From positions 1-64,000 of the forward strand of contig RDOE01000002.1 in NCBI GenBank assembly GCA_011364975.1: a stretch of DNA of 64,000 bases, in the 5' to 3' direction. Source of the stretch: Promethearchaeota archaeon (GTDB lineage Archaea; Asgardarchaeota; Lokiarchaeia; Sigyniarchaeales; SOKP01). A model generated the notes under the pieces. That model did not search any database. It had not been told where the DNA came from and was given only the letters and a program-made list of their open reading frames with translations. Shown here in pieces: positions 35,799 to 43,691 of the stretch. The position numbers and the translations under genes were made by a program. How positions within the stretch are numbered: position 1 is the first letter of the stretch; each line of letters begins with the position of its first letter.

Positions 35799-36902
35799 TT
35801 AATAATTTGAAGGAGTCTTTGTTTTAATTTTATATTTTGGGATTTCTCTTACTTTTCTTAATTCTCTTTCAAAATCCTTCTTTTCTTGTAAAAATCTCTC
35901 TTTGTCTCGATCTAATTTCTCTCTTTCTCGTTTAATTATATTTTTTTCACTTTCAATTCGAGATTTTTCATTTTCTAATCGCTTAAATTGATTATTTAAT
36001 TCTTTTAATTTATTTTCTGAATTACGAATTTTATGTTCTAATGAAAAGTAAGTATCTTCAGCTTTAGGAACCTTGTAATTTAATTCCTTTAATTTTGCTT
36101 CTTGTTCTTTTCTCTTTCTTTCGAGGTTCTTTAATTCATCTTCTAGCTTGTCTTTAAATTTCTCTAATTCCGTTTTTTTCTTTTCTACTTCTCGGTTTTT
36201 AAGGTTTAAGTCTTTCTTTTTATATTTTACTCCTCGCTTTTCTTCTTGTAATTTTCTTTTCTCATCTTCAATTCGATTTCTTTCATCAATAATTTCTCTT
36301 TTCAAATCATTAATCTCTTTGTCTAAATTGTCTCTTTCTCTAGTTAGACTTTTTATTTCATTTCTTAACCGCATTAAATCGTTTTCTAGCTTTTCAATAG
36401 TTCGTTCTAATGCTTCCTCTCGTCTCTCCATTCCAGGTATTTTAGTTTTAATTTCCTTTATACGGTTTTGTGCTCCTTCTTTTTCTCTTTCTAATAGTCT
36501 TTTTTCCTCGGTTAAGTTTTCTTTTAATCGCTCTAATTGTTCTTGATATGCTCTTAAGTCTGACTTTTTTTGATTTAACTCTCTTTCTTTTTGATCAATC
36601 TTATTTCTACTCTCATATATTACATTTTTCATCGCATCCATTTCTTGCTTTAACTTCTCGCGCTGATCGAGTAGATCTCTGACTTCAAGTTCTTTTTCTT
36701 TTCTTTTATGTTCTAAATTTTTAATGTTTACTTGATAGTCTTCAAATTTCTTTATAACTCTTTCCCATTCGGTTTTTTCTCTGTTTAATTTAATTCTTTC
36801 TTCCTTAATTTTTTTCAATAATTTCGAATCTGGAATGCTTTCTATACTTTCTTCCGGTGTTTTCTCTCGAATTTGAAACTTTGGAATATTATTATCAGTC
36901 AT
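35799..36902 (-). CDS. Long coiled-coil protein
   Basis: About 320 of 367 residues form a continuous charged coiled coil (heptads of E, K, R, L, I), without ATPase motifs, so it is not a complete SMC/Rad50. The short ends are non-helical: KFQIREKTPEE at the N terminus and KYKIKTKTPSNY at the C terminus. The K-x-KTP pattern recurs in the linkers of both soluble ubiquitin-like proteins next door. It may be a tether or scaffold. It diverges from the first ubiquitin-like gene across 175 bp. Confidence 0.85.
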   Translation of the reverse strand: MTDNNIPKFQIREKTPEESIESIPDSKLLKKIKEERIKLNREKTEWERVIKKFEDYQVNIKNLEHKRKEKELEVRDLLDQREKLKQEMDAMKNVIYESRNKIDQKERELNQKKSDLRAYQEQLERLKENLTEEKRLLEREKEGAQNRIKEIKTKIPGMERREEALERTIEKLENDLMRLRNEIKSLTRERDNLDKEINDLKREIIDERNRIEDEKRKLQEEKRGVKYKKKDLNLKNREVEKKKTELEKFKDKLEDELKNLERKRKEQEAKLKELNYKVPKAEDTYFSLEHKIRNSENKLKELNNQFKRLENEKSRIESEKNIIKREREKLDRDKERFLQEKKDFERELRKVREIPKYKIKTKTPSNY

Positions 36903-37077
36903 ACTAACTTAATAACTCAATTTTTCGTTTAATTAAACTATATTAATACAGGCTCTAAAGTGTTTGCACTTTCAATTTTAGATAAATTTCTACTTGTTAA
37001 TTATTTATATATCTTAATTTCCATAACTTACTAGAAGTATAATAAAAAGATCATTCAAAAATTATGGTGTTTCTATA

Positions 37078-37500
37078 ATGGAATTTGATGAGGAGTTTGA
37101 TGAAGAGTTTGATGAAGAGTTTGATGAGGAGTTTGATGAGGATTTAGATGAAGATCTAGATGAGCAATCATCAGAACCTCCTGGAAAAATTCCAGATGAT
37201 GATGTTAAAACCAAAACCCCTGAACCTAAAGTAATTCAGGAAGGGAAAAAGATTTCAGTCTACTTCATGTCAACTATAGGTCCAGGTGAAAAAAAGCAAA
37301 AACTGTTAATTAACACGGGAAATAAGGTTGGTGATGTAAAAGAAACCGCTGCAAATTTGTTTGGTTTAGATCCTGCTGACTTTCATTTATCCTCGAGTGG
37401 GGTTACGATGGATGAAAATTCAAGCTTAAACGATTATAATATAGCTGATGGAGATGATATTCTTTTGATTCCGGCAAGCACCGCGGGATTAAAATGTTAA
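37078..37500 (+). CDS. Ubiquitin-like protein 1, with acidic repeat N terminus
   Basis: The C-terminal 85 residues are a beta-grasp ubiquitin-like domain: ISVYFMSTIGPGEKKQKLLI, then a helix GDVKETAANLFGL, then HLSSSGVTMDENSSLNDYN and ADGDDILLIPA. The end is STAGLKC, so a mature C terminus at STAG would need removal of three residues. There is no di-glycine. The N terminus is EFDE repeated, giving a highly acidic arm, followed by the linker VKTKTPEPK. It is probably a protein modifier activated by the E1 encoded downstream. Confidence 0.85.
   Translation: MEFDEEFDEEFDEEFDEEFDEDLDEDLDEQSSEPPGKIPDDDVKTKTPEPKVIQEGKKISVYFMSTIGPGEKKQKLLINTGNKVGDVKETAANLFGLDPADFHLSSSGVTMDENSSLNDYNIADGDDILLIPASTAGLKC
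37081..37164 (+). repeat. 12-bp in-frame tandem repeat coding for (EFDE/DLDE)x7
   Basis: Seven 12-bp units close to GARTTTGATGAR encode five EFDE and two DLDE tetrapeptides. The second ubiquitin-like protein has a shorter related start (SFDNDFDEELE), so the array is an expansion of an ancestral acidic arm. It may vary in copy number between strains. Confidence 0.85.
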
Positions 37501-37517
37501 TTAAATTTATAAAATAA

Positions 37518-38339
37518 TTAGCTTTTTCCATTAATTTTTTTTCTGGTAGGAATTAGAGCTAATTCATCATCATCTTCAATATTGTAGTCAATAATTTTTA
37601 AATCATCATCTAACAAGATTCCTCCAGAGGAAATTAGAAAACCATCTGGATTATAATCAAATAAAACACCTATTTTCTGTTTGATTATATTTATCAATTC
37701 CGATGTATCAATTATCATTATTTTCGTTTTCTCACCAGGTTCAATTAATGATCGAACATAAACACGTATTTTCTCATCAATTTCAACAATTCTTTTTGGT
37801 GGGGTATAATTTATAGGATCGTCTGTGACACTTCTGTTTTTTATCATAGTTTCAATTAGTTGAATTCTCTCATCAGGATCGAAGTATAATAATTCTCTAA
37901 TGAAAAAAATTTTATCCATTTTTGAAAGTCCCAATAGGTTTATTTTCTCTAAATCTTCTTTTTTAAATACAGAAAAGATATAGTCATTAATTTTTGGAAT
38001 ATCTTCAAATGATTCATTTGAATCAGCATAACTATCAATTAAAGGATTTGCCTCAAAGTAGTCTTCAATAAATTGATTAGCTAGATTTTTTAATGATTTC
38101 TTTTGAGGTTGATATTTTTGTTGAGGTAGCGCTTTTTTCTTTCCTAAAAACTTATATGAGCTCTCTTTTGACTGAATAATGGTATAAGCAGTACTAGTAG
38201 ATAATACAGCTACACTACTAATAGTTAAAAAGAGATATAAAGGAATACTCTCTACCCTCGAAAGGAACAATATTATATAAATACAAGTTACAACAATGTA
38301 GAGAGTTATTAAACCAAATGCTCTATTTTTATTTCTCAT
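37518..38339 (-). CDS. Membrane-anchored protein with C-terminal ubiquitin-like domain
   Basis: Two N-terminal membrane helices (about 9-27 and 32-55) are followed by a basic linker, a helical middle region (80-170) and a beta-grasp domain at 186-265. That domain lines up with the soluble ubiquitin-like proteins next door: IRVYVRSLIEPGEKTKIMII, LFDYNPDGFLISSGGILLDDD, IIDYNIEDDDELALIP. It ends TRKKINGKS, lacking STAG, so it is unlikely to be conjugated. It could recruit E1/E2 or readers to the membrane. It is convergent with ubiquitin-like gene 1, 17 bp apart. Confidence 0.82.
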   Translation of the reverse strand: MRNKNRAFGLITLYIVVTCIYIILFLSRVESIPLYLFLTISSVAVLSTSTAYTIIQSKESSYKFLGKKKALPQQKYQPQKKSLKNLANQFIEDYFEANPLIDSYADSNESFEDIPKINDYIFSVFKKEDLEKINLLGLSKMDKIFFIRELLYFDPDERIQLIETMIKNRSVTDDPINYTPPKRIVEIDEKIRVYVRSLIEPGEKTKIMIIDTSELINIIKQKIGVLFDYNPDGFLISSGGILLDDDLKIIDYNIEDDDELALIPTRKKINGKS

Positions 38340-38420
38340 AATTTTTATACTATTATTCTAAATTTCTAATGTATTATTCAAAATTTAAATTCCATTGGTA
38401 TAAATCTGAAATTTTATAAC

Positions 38421-39092
38421 CTACTCACCCACAATAGAGTTCATTATTTTTGTATATTTCTCAGTATCTAATCTAAATAATATTCTTTTATTATCTTTTT
38501 CAACCTTTATAATCCTTAATTTATGAAGAATTTTAAGATACTTTTTAATTGTATTGTAATTCTTCTTTAAATTCTTCGCTAATTGGGTAGCTTTTAAGCT
38601 ATTTTCTTCTTTTAACATAAATTCGATTATTTCTTGGATAATTACTTGTTTTAAATAATAAGATAACTCGTCGTATTCGGGATTTGACTCATAGTGAAAG
38701 ATTATTCTTTGATTATCAATTTTTTTTGATCTAGTAAATCCAAATTTTTCTAAGCAAGATAAATGCCATAATACTTGATTGCTACCAATATTTATCGCTT
38801 TCATAATTTCATTGATATTGGCAGGTTGTTTCTTGATATAATTATAAATTTCATTTCTGATTGGATGTTCGATAATATTATTTTTCATTAATTTAGTTCC
38901 TGGTATTAGGATTCTTTTTTTAATTAGTTTTTTTATAATTTTTTCAATACTATTTTTATTCAAATTTGGGTTAAATTTCACCCTATTATTTATATAAACA
39001 ACAATATCCTCAATTGAAAAAAATGGCTTCTTTTTTAAATACTCCTTTATTAGATCACAAACAATAGCTTGAAGGGTATCAGAAGAGCTCAT
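38421..39092 (-). CDS. Double winged-helix DNA-binding protein
   Basis: 223 residues with two or three winged-HTH units: IRNEIYNYIKKQPANINEIM followed by NQVLWHLSCLEKFGF (ArsR-like), and IQEIIEFMLKEENSLKATQL followed by YNTIKKYLKILHKLRII (second wing). It is basic, with no effector domain. It lies between the membrane ubiquitin-like gene (82 bp downstream on the same strand) and the divergent second ubiquitin-like gene, so it is a natural candidate regulator of the cluster. Confidence 0.8.
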   Translation of the reverse strand: MSSSDTLQAIVCDLIKEYLKKKPFFSIEDIVVYINNRVKFNPNLNKNSIEKIIKKLIKKRILIPGTKLMKNNIIEHPIRNEIYNYIKKQPANINEIMKAINIGSNQVLWHLSCLEKFGFTRSKKIDNQRIIFHYESNPEYDELSYYLKQVIIQEIIEFMLKEENSLKATQLAKNLKKNYNTIKKYLKILHKLRIIKVEKDNKRILFRLDTEKYTKIMNSIVGE

Positions 39093-39357
39093 AAACTTTA
39101 ATTTTTTTTTGTTAAAATACCTTGATTTTTAAACTAAATCTTCTTTCTAAACAGTATTTCCAATAATTATATATTAATAAGCCTACACTCAATTTATAAA
39201 TATATTTTCCTAAGAATGCTTTTGAAACTTTAGTACTTATTTGAGAAATTTTTAATATTTCAAATTCATTCCAAATGGTTTTTTAATATCAGATTTGCGT
39301 GTTATTATTAAAAAATAAAATAAAATTAATATTTAAAAATATAAGAATGTGATTTGA

Positions 39358-39690
39358 ATGAGTTTTGACAACGATTTTGATGAAGAATTAGAGCCTGTTA
39401 AATCTAAAACTCCATCAAGTAAAACACCCACAACAGGTAAAAAGTTGACTTTATACTTTATGTCAACTATTGGTCCTGGTGAAAAGAAAGAGAAATTAAC
39501 AGTGAATGACGCTAACCGTGTAAGTGATATCAAACAAACATTAGGAAATTTATTTGGACTCGATCCTGATGAATTTCACCTTTCATCTGGTGGAGTAACT
39601 ATGGATGAAAGTAATCAACTAAAAGATTATAATGTTAATGATGGCGATGATATCCTTCTGATCCCAGCGAGTACTGCGGGATACTTTTAA
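39358..39690 (+). CDS. Ubiquitin-like protein 2, adjacent to E1
   Basis: A 110-residue protein with a short acidic start (FDNDFDEELEP), a KSKTPSSKTPTTG linker and a beta-grasp domain almost identical in pattern to protein 1: LTLYFMSTIGPGEKKEKLTV, DEFHLSSGGVTMDESNQLKDY, NDGDDILLIPASTAGYF. The end STAG-YF has no di-glycine; trimming YF, for example by the JAMM protease, would expose a single glycine. Its position directly before the E1 suggests it is the main modifier. GTGATTTGA before the ATG is a weak ribosome binding site. Confidence 0.88.
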   Translation: MSFDNDFDEELEPVKSKTPSSKTPTTGKKLTLYFMSTIGPGEKKEKLTVNDANRVSDIKQTLGNLFGLDPDEFHLSSGGVTMDESNQLKDYNVNDGDDILLIPASTAGYF

Positions 39691-39716
39691 ATAATTCTTT
39701 TCATAAAATCTAATAT

Positions 39717-39751
39717 AAGGGCATTAAGCCCTTTAATTTTTTTATTTTTTT
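39717..39751 (+). terminator. Stem-loop plus T-tracts between ubiquitin-like gene 2 and E1
   Basis: AAGGGC-ATTAA-GCCCTT forms a perfect 6-bp stem with a 5-base loop, followed by T7 and another T7. It resembles an intrinsic terminator or attenuator. It lies 26 bp after the ubiquitin-like stop and about 10 bp before the E1 ribosome binding site, so it could set a high modifier-to-E1 ratio. Confidence 0.65.
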
Positions 39752-39774
39752 GATTAACATTTAAGGTGATAATA

Positions 39775-40998
39775 TTGGATAAGGATTCAGATTTTTTTGC
39801 AAAAGGAATGTCAGCGGAAGAGAGAGATCTGTATGATCGCCAATTTCGTTTAGAAGGATGGTCTCAGAAATTGGTAAAAAACTCGAGAGTCTTAATAGCA
39901 GGTGTTGGTGGATTAGGTTGTGAAATTGCAAAAAATCTAGCGATGTTAGGAGTAGGTCATTTAGATCTTGTTGATTTAGACATTATTGAGCATTCTAATT
40001 TAAATCGTCAAATTTTATTTACAGGCGCTAAGTTAGGGGCACCAAAAGCAATTGTCGCGGCTCAAAAATTAACCGAGATTAATCCAAATATTGTTGTGAA
40101 AGGATATCATTCTTCTTTAGAACGGTTAGACCCTGCTTTATACTATGCTGCTGATGTTATTATTGGAGGCCTTGATTCAATGAATGCCCGCTTGAATTTA
40201 AATGCTCAGTGTATACGCTTTAGAAAGCCGTTTGTAGATGGTGGAGTATCTGGTTATCATGGGCATATGTATTCGATCTTTCCTTATCAAAATGCTTGTT
40301 ATGAATGTAATCCACTTCCAGTATCGGAAAGTGATGAAATGGCGGCCTGTACTGTAGTAGGGGTTCCTCGAAAACGTATTCATTGTCTTTTTAAAGGAGA
40401 TATGGCCTTTAAAGAAAAATTTGATAGAGATCCAAATCCAAAAAATATAACAGATATTGAATTTATTCAAAAAGTTGCAAATGAATTAGTAAATAAACAT
40501 AATTTCTTACCAGAATATACAATAGATGATATTGTTAAAATCATTAATCGCCACGATCCTGGGATCATCACGATTAATGCGGTAATATCTGCTTTAGAAT
40601 CTCATGAGGCTGTTAAAATATTGCATTGGAAAAAAGGTCATAAGGGTTTAGGACACCCTATTGCGAGTTATGTAATATTTAATGCAATGACAATGAAACT
40701 TTATCACATAGAAAAGAAGAGAAATCCAGAATGTTCTCAATGTGGTAAAAATACAAGGCGTGTGGTCATAAAGATGAGAGCTCAATCACCATGTTTGAAT
40801 ATAATTCGAACATTAAAAAAGAATGGGTTTGAATTAGAGCCTGAATTTGAACCAGTTCTAACCCTGCAAGATTATAATGATATCTTGGTTTTAGATTTAG
40901 AGCAGAGTTTGATTGAGAATGGTTTGAGGAATTACGAATTTTTAACTGTTGCAGGGTTTAAGGGTGGAGAAATTTATGTTACCTTAAAATTAATTTAA
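39775..40998 (+). CDS. E1-like ubiquitin-activating enzyme (UBA3-like ThiF/E1)
   Basis: The adenylation domain has VLIAGVGGLGCEIAKNLAM, the acidic strand DLVDLDIIE and the arginine motif SNLNRQILF. The zinc pair NACYECNPL and the later PECSQCG match E1 zinc sites. AACTVVGVPRKRIHC aligns with the catalytic cysteine region of eukaryotic UBA3 (CT-x4-PR), so Cys near 192 is the likely thioester site. About 90 C-terminal residues may form an E2-binding UFD-like domain. TTG 39775 is preferred: AAGGTGAT lies just upstream, and the track's GTG falls inside it. Confidence 0.92.
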   Translation: MDKDSDFFAKGMSAEERDLYDRQFRLEGWSQKLVKNSRVLIAGVGGLGCEIAKNLAMLGVGHLDLVDLDIIEHSNLNRQILFTGAKLGAPKAIVAAQKLTEINPNIVVKGYHSSLERLDPALYYAADVIIGGLDSMNARLNLNAQCIRFRKPFVDGGVSGYHGHMYSIFPYQNACYECNPLPVSESDEMAACTVVGVPRKRIHCLFKGDMAFKEKFDRDPNPKNITDIEFIQKVANELVNKHNFLPEYTIDDIVKIINRHDPGIITINAVISALESHEAVKILHWKKGHKGLGHPIASYVIFNAMTMKLYHIEKKRNPECSQCGKNTRRVVIKMRAQSPCLNIIRTLKKNGFELEPEFEPVLTLQDYNDILVLDLEQSLIENGLRNYEFLTVAGFKGGEIYVTLKLI

Positions 40999-41090
40999 AG
41001 TTTAATTTAAAAATGATTGGTATCTAAAATTTATCAATAAAAGAAAAGTATGATAAAAAAATTATAATTATAATAAAAAAGGTTAAGAAA

Positions 41091-41618
41091 ATGAGTATAA
41101 GAAGTAGTCGGATTTCTCAAGATTTTGCAGGATTAAAAAAGTTACTCAAGGATGGTACTATTATTCAATTAAAACCTTTTAATCCAAAAAAGAAAAGCAT
41201 TGATCATTTAGCAATTACGCTCAAAGGACCTAAAAATACAGCATATGCAGGAGGCTTGTTTAAATTGGAGATGAGTTTCCCTGCTCAATATCCTAAGCAA
41301 CCACCATTTGTAAGAATGCACACTCCGATATGGCATCCAAATTTTTGGCCAAAACCAAATGAATATAAGGGACAGAGAAATATTTGTTTAGCATTAGTGG
41401 ATCCTTCTTTAGCAGGTAAAAAAGGAGGATGGAGTCCTTCAAAAACTGCTGTCACCATTGTTCAAGCCATAATTGCTATGTTAAATACCAGTGGTAAATA
41501 TGTAAATCCTACTGATGTGTTTAATAAGAAAGCTGCAATGGAAATGATGAAAGATCCAAAGTTTTTCGATAAAAAGGTTAAAAATTTAGTAAAGAAGTAT
41601 GCAAAGGATAAATGGTGA
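41091..41618 (+). CDS. E2-like ubiquitin-conjugating enzyme
   Basis: A UBC-fold protein of 175 residues with YAGGLFKLEMSFPAQYPKQPP, the HPN triad (residues 82-84, IWHPNF) and the catalytic cysteine at residue 99 (RNICLALVD), followed by WSPSKTAVTIVQAIIAML as in eukaryotic E2s. An insertion (PKPNEYKGQ) separates HPN from the cysteine loop. It accepts the modifier from the E1 upstream and passes it to lysines directly or with an E3. AAAAGGTTAAG precedes the ATG. The JAMM gene starts 6 bp after its stop. Confidence 0.95.
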   Translation: MSIRSSRISQDFAGLKKLLKDGTIIQLKPFNPKKKSIDHLAITLKGPKNTAYAGGLFKLEMSFPAQYPKQPPFVRMHTPIWHPNFWPKPNEYKGQRNICLALVDPSLAGKKGGWSPSKTAVTIVQAIIAMLNTSGKYVNPTDVFNKKAAMEMMKDPKFFDKKVKNLVKKYAKDKW

Positions 41619-41624
41619 ATCTAA

Positions 41625-42446
41625 ATGAATGAAGATGATAAGATTAGTATCTCGATTAAGGAAGCAGTTAAGCAAAAAATTAAAGAGAAAATTAAAAAAG
41701 AATTACTTGAAGAGATATATAATGAACTAAAGTTAGAAGAAGAATTAGAGGAAGAAATAACATTTGAGTTAATAGATACCAAACCGTTAGAACACTCAGA
41801 AAGTATTAAGGAAAAACTCGAACCCATTCCTATGGTGCCAGTAAAAACTACCGCTAATAGTGATAAAATTAAAGCACAAATTGTGATAACTGTTAAAGCT
41901 GTTCTAAAGATCGCAAGTCATTCTTTAAAGTACGCTCACTCTAAAATTCCACGAGAAGATTGGGTTGAAGTGATCGGCTTGTTGGCAGGAAAATACGATA
42001 ACGCAAAGGGAGTGTTATATGTTGAAGATGCTTATCCTATGGGTCATGGCACAGCTGTCTACGCAGAGATTAATGTTGAAAGGAATCGAAAGTCTGGTCA
42101 TGAACGAGCGTATGAAGAAATTATCAAAAAGGGGTTATTCATTTGTGGATGGTATCATTCTCATCCTTCCTATGGTTGTTTTATGTCTAGAGAAGATTTA
42201 GGAACTCAAGCACGGTATCAAAAGTTATGGGATAAAGCTATAGCTTTAGTTATAGATCCATATCAAATTAATGGATTATCATTAGGATTTGAAATATATC
42301 GTGCAAATTTTAAAACTAAAAAATGGTTTTCGGTACCTTTTGACATCAAGGGGTACTTAGACGTAAAAATGTTACCTGAGATATTAGACTTTATGAATCC
42401 AATAATTGAGGGAAGAGCAGCCTATTTAGAATATGATGAAGAATAA
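41625..42446 (+). CDS. RPN11-like JAMM/MPN+ deubiquitinase
   Basis: The zinc metalloprotease motif is complete: Glu116 (DWVEVIGLL), HSHP (His178, His180), Ser188 and Asp191 (CFMSREDL). The core ends near residue 240. An N-terminal helical arm of about 45 charged residues precedes it. Such enzymes cut isopeptide bonds or trim modifier precursors; here it could both mature the STAG-tailed modifiers and remove them from substrates. GGTGA overlaps the E2 stop, so translation is coupled to E2. Confidence 0.94.
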   Translation: MNEDDKISISIKEAVKQKIKEKIKKELLEEIYNELKLEEELEEEITFELIDTKPLEHSESIKEKLEPIPMVPVKTTANSDKIKAQIVITVKAVLKIASHSLKYAHSKIPREDWVEVIGLLAGKYDNAKGVLYVEDAYPMGHGTAVYAEINVERNRKSGHERAYEEIIKKGLFICGWYHSHPSYGCFMSREDLGTQARYQKLWDKAIALVIDPYQINGLSLGFEIYRANFKTKKWFSVPFDIKGYLDVKMLPEILDFMNPIIEGRAAYLEYDEE

Positions 42447-42475
42447 TTTTTGAGTTGAAAGGGGTTAATTAAATC

Positions 42476-43672
42476 ATGGTAAAAAAGAAGGGAATAGCAA
42501 TAATATTTATTCTATTTCTCCTAATAGGACTTATCCATGGTTTAATTTCAATTTCACTAAATATTTCTTTAACCTGGATATTAATTGGATTGTGGATAAT
42601 AGTTTCCTTAAAAATTATAGAAAATATAAGAAGACATCGCGAGTTTAATTCTCCTCATAATACTGCCTTTTTTGTTGTAATCCCTTTATTCATGGGGATT
42701 TTTTATTCCATTTGGGGGTATTTTACGGGTATTTTTGGAGAAAATCTTATCGAAGGTTCGAATCTTTATTTTAGTGGTTGGAGTCTTATTTTTGGATTTC
42801 CTTATGTAACATATGGTTCCTACTCATTATATCGTTGCTTTAAGAAATATAATGTTATTTATTTTGGGGCAAAATCTATAAAAGCTAAGACTTTTGGATT
42901 TATTTTAGCTTTTGTGGTACTTAGCTTTATTATAACTTATTGGATAATATTTTATTCAATATTTGATTATTTTGAGACAATATTAATACCACTTCATTTG
43001 TCGTTAAATCTTAATCTTTTAATATTATTTATTAGTTCTATTTTAATATTAACTATATTTGGATTTTTTGCTTCACAGAGAACCCTACCTGCATTAACTA
43101 ATGATTATATAGAACAACGAACGAGAAAAATAAATTCTTTAGCGAATGCTTCACCGTCATCTTTGCCCAGAACTCAGAGACGACAAGTAACAAATAGACA
43201 CTCAATCCAAACGCCCTCCAGTAAAACTGAAACTATTGCTTCAAGAACTCGAACTAATTCATCAAGAACTACTCCAACCTCTCAAAGAAAGACTCAAAGG
43301 ACCAAGATAACTTATAAAACGAATTCAACAAGAAAAACCTCTGGAACATCACAAAATCGAGGAAAAAAAATGCGAAATTTAGATATATACAAACCTATAG
43401 CAGCATTACTTTCACCAGAAGATTTTAAATGTATTTTCTGCTTTAAATTACCAAAACTCCCCGAAGATAGAAGTAGAGGTATCATTTTATGCCCAAATTG
43501 TAAATATCCTGCACATGCAGATGAGTTCAAAGATTGGGTAAGAACTTCGAATCTCTGTTCAAGATGCAGTACACCAATTTCCTCTAGCTTCAGAAACAAT
43601 CCTAAAATTATTAGCGTAAAAAATTATATGGTAATTTATAAATACTTTTTAAACAAGAAAAATAAAAAATAG
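42476..43672 (+). CDS. Six-TM membrane protein with C-terminal RING-like zinc domain, candidate E3
   Basis: About six hydrophobic helices fill residues 5-205. A basic Ser/Thr-rich linker (about 212-305) follows, then a zinc domain: CIFC, 16 residues, LCPNC, KYPAH, 13 residues, CSRC. Seven of eight RING-type ligands are present, and HADEFKDW places a glutamate where the eighth cysteine would be, with the Trp after it as in RING E3s. It is 29 bp after the JAMM gene in the same operon. A membrane E3 ligase is the best reading; zinc binding and activity are inferred. Confidence 0.78.
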   Translation: MVKKKGIAIIFILFLLIGLIHGLISISLNISLTWILIGLWIIVSLKIIENIRRHREFNSPHNTAFFVVIPLFMGIFYSIWGYFTGIFGENLIEGSNLYFSGWSLIFGFPYVTYGSYSLYRCFKKYNVIYFGAKSIKAKTFGFILAFVVLSFIITYWIIFYSIFDYFETILIPLHLSLNLNLLILFISSILILTIFGFFASQRTLPALTNDYIEQRTRKINSLANASPSSLPRTQRRQVTNRHSIQTPSSKTETIASRTRTNSSRTTPTSQRKTQRTKITYKTNSTRKTSGTSQNRGKKMRNLDIYKPIAALLSPEDFKCIFCFKLPKLPEDRSRGIILCPNCKYPAHADEFKDWVRTSNLCSRCSTPISSSFRNNPKIISVKNYMVIYKYFLNKKNKK

Positions 43673-43691
43673 ATGTATGTCCTACTAAAAT

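Noticed and set aside
36148-36682. ORFs antisense to the coiled-coil gene (132 and 70 aa)
   Set aside because: They are Ser/Phe-rich mirror images of the Glu/Lys-rich coiled coil, a common artefact of AT-rich coding DNA.
35799-36902. SMC/Rad50 identity for the coiled-coil protein
   Set aside because: No Walker A, signature or Walker B motif and no zinc hook; only coiled coil is present.
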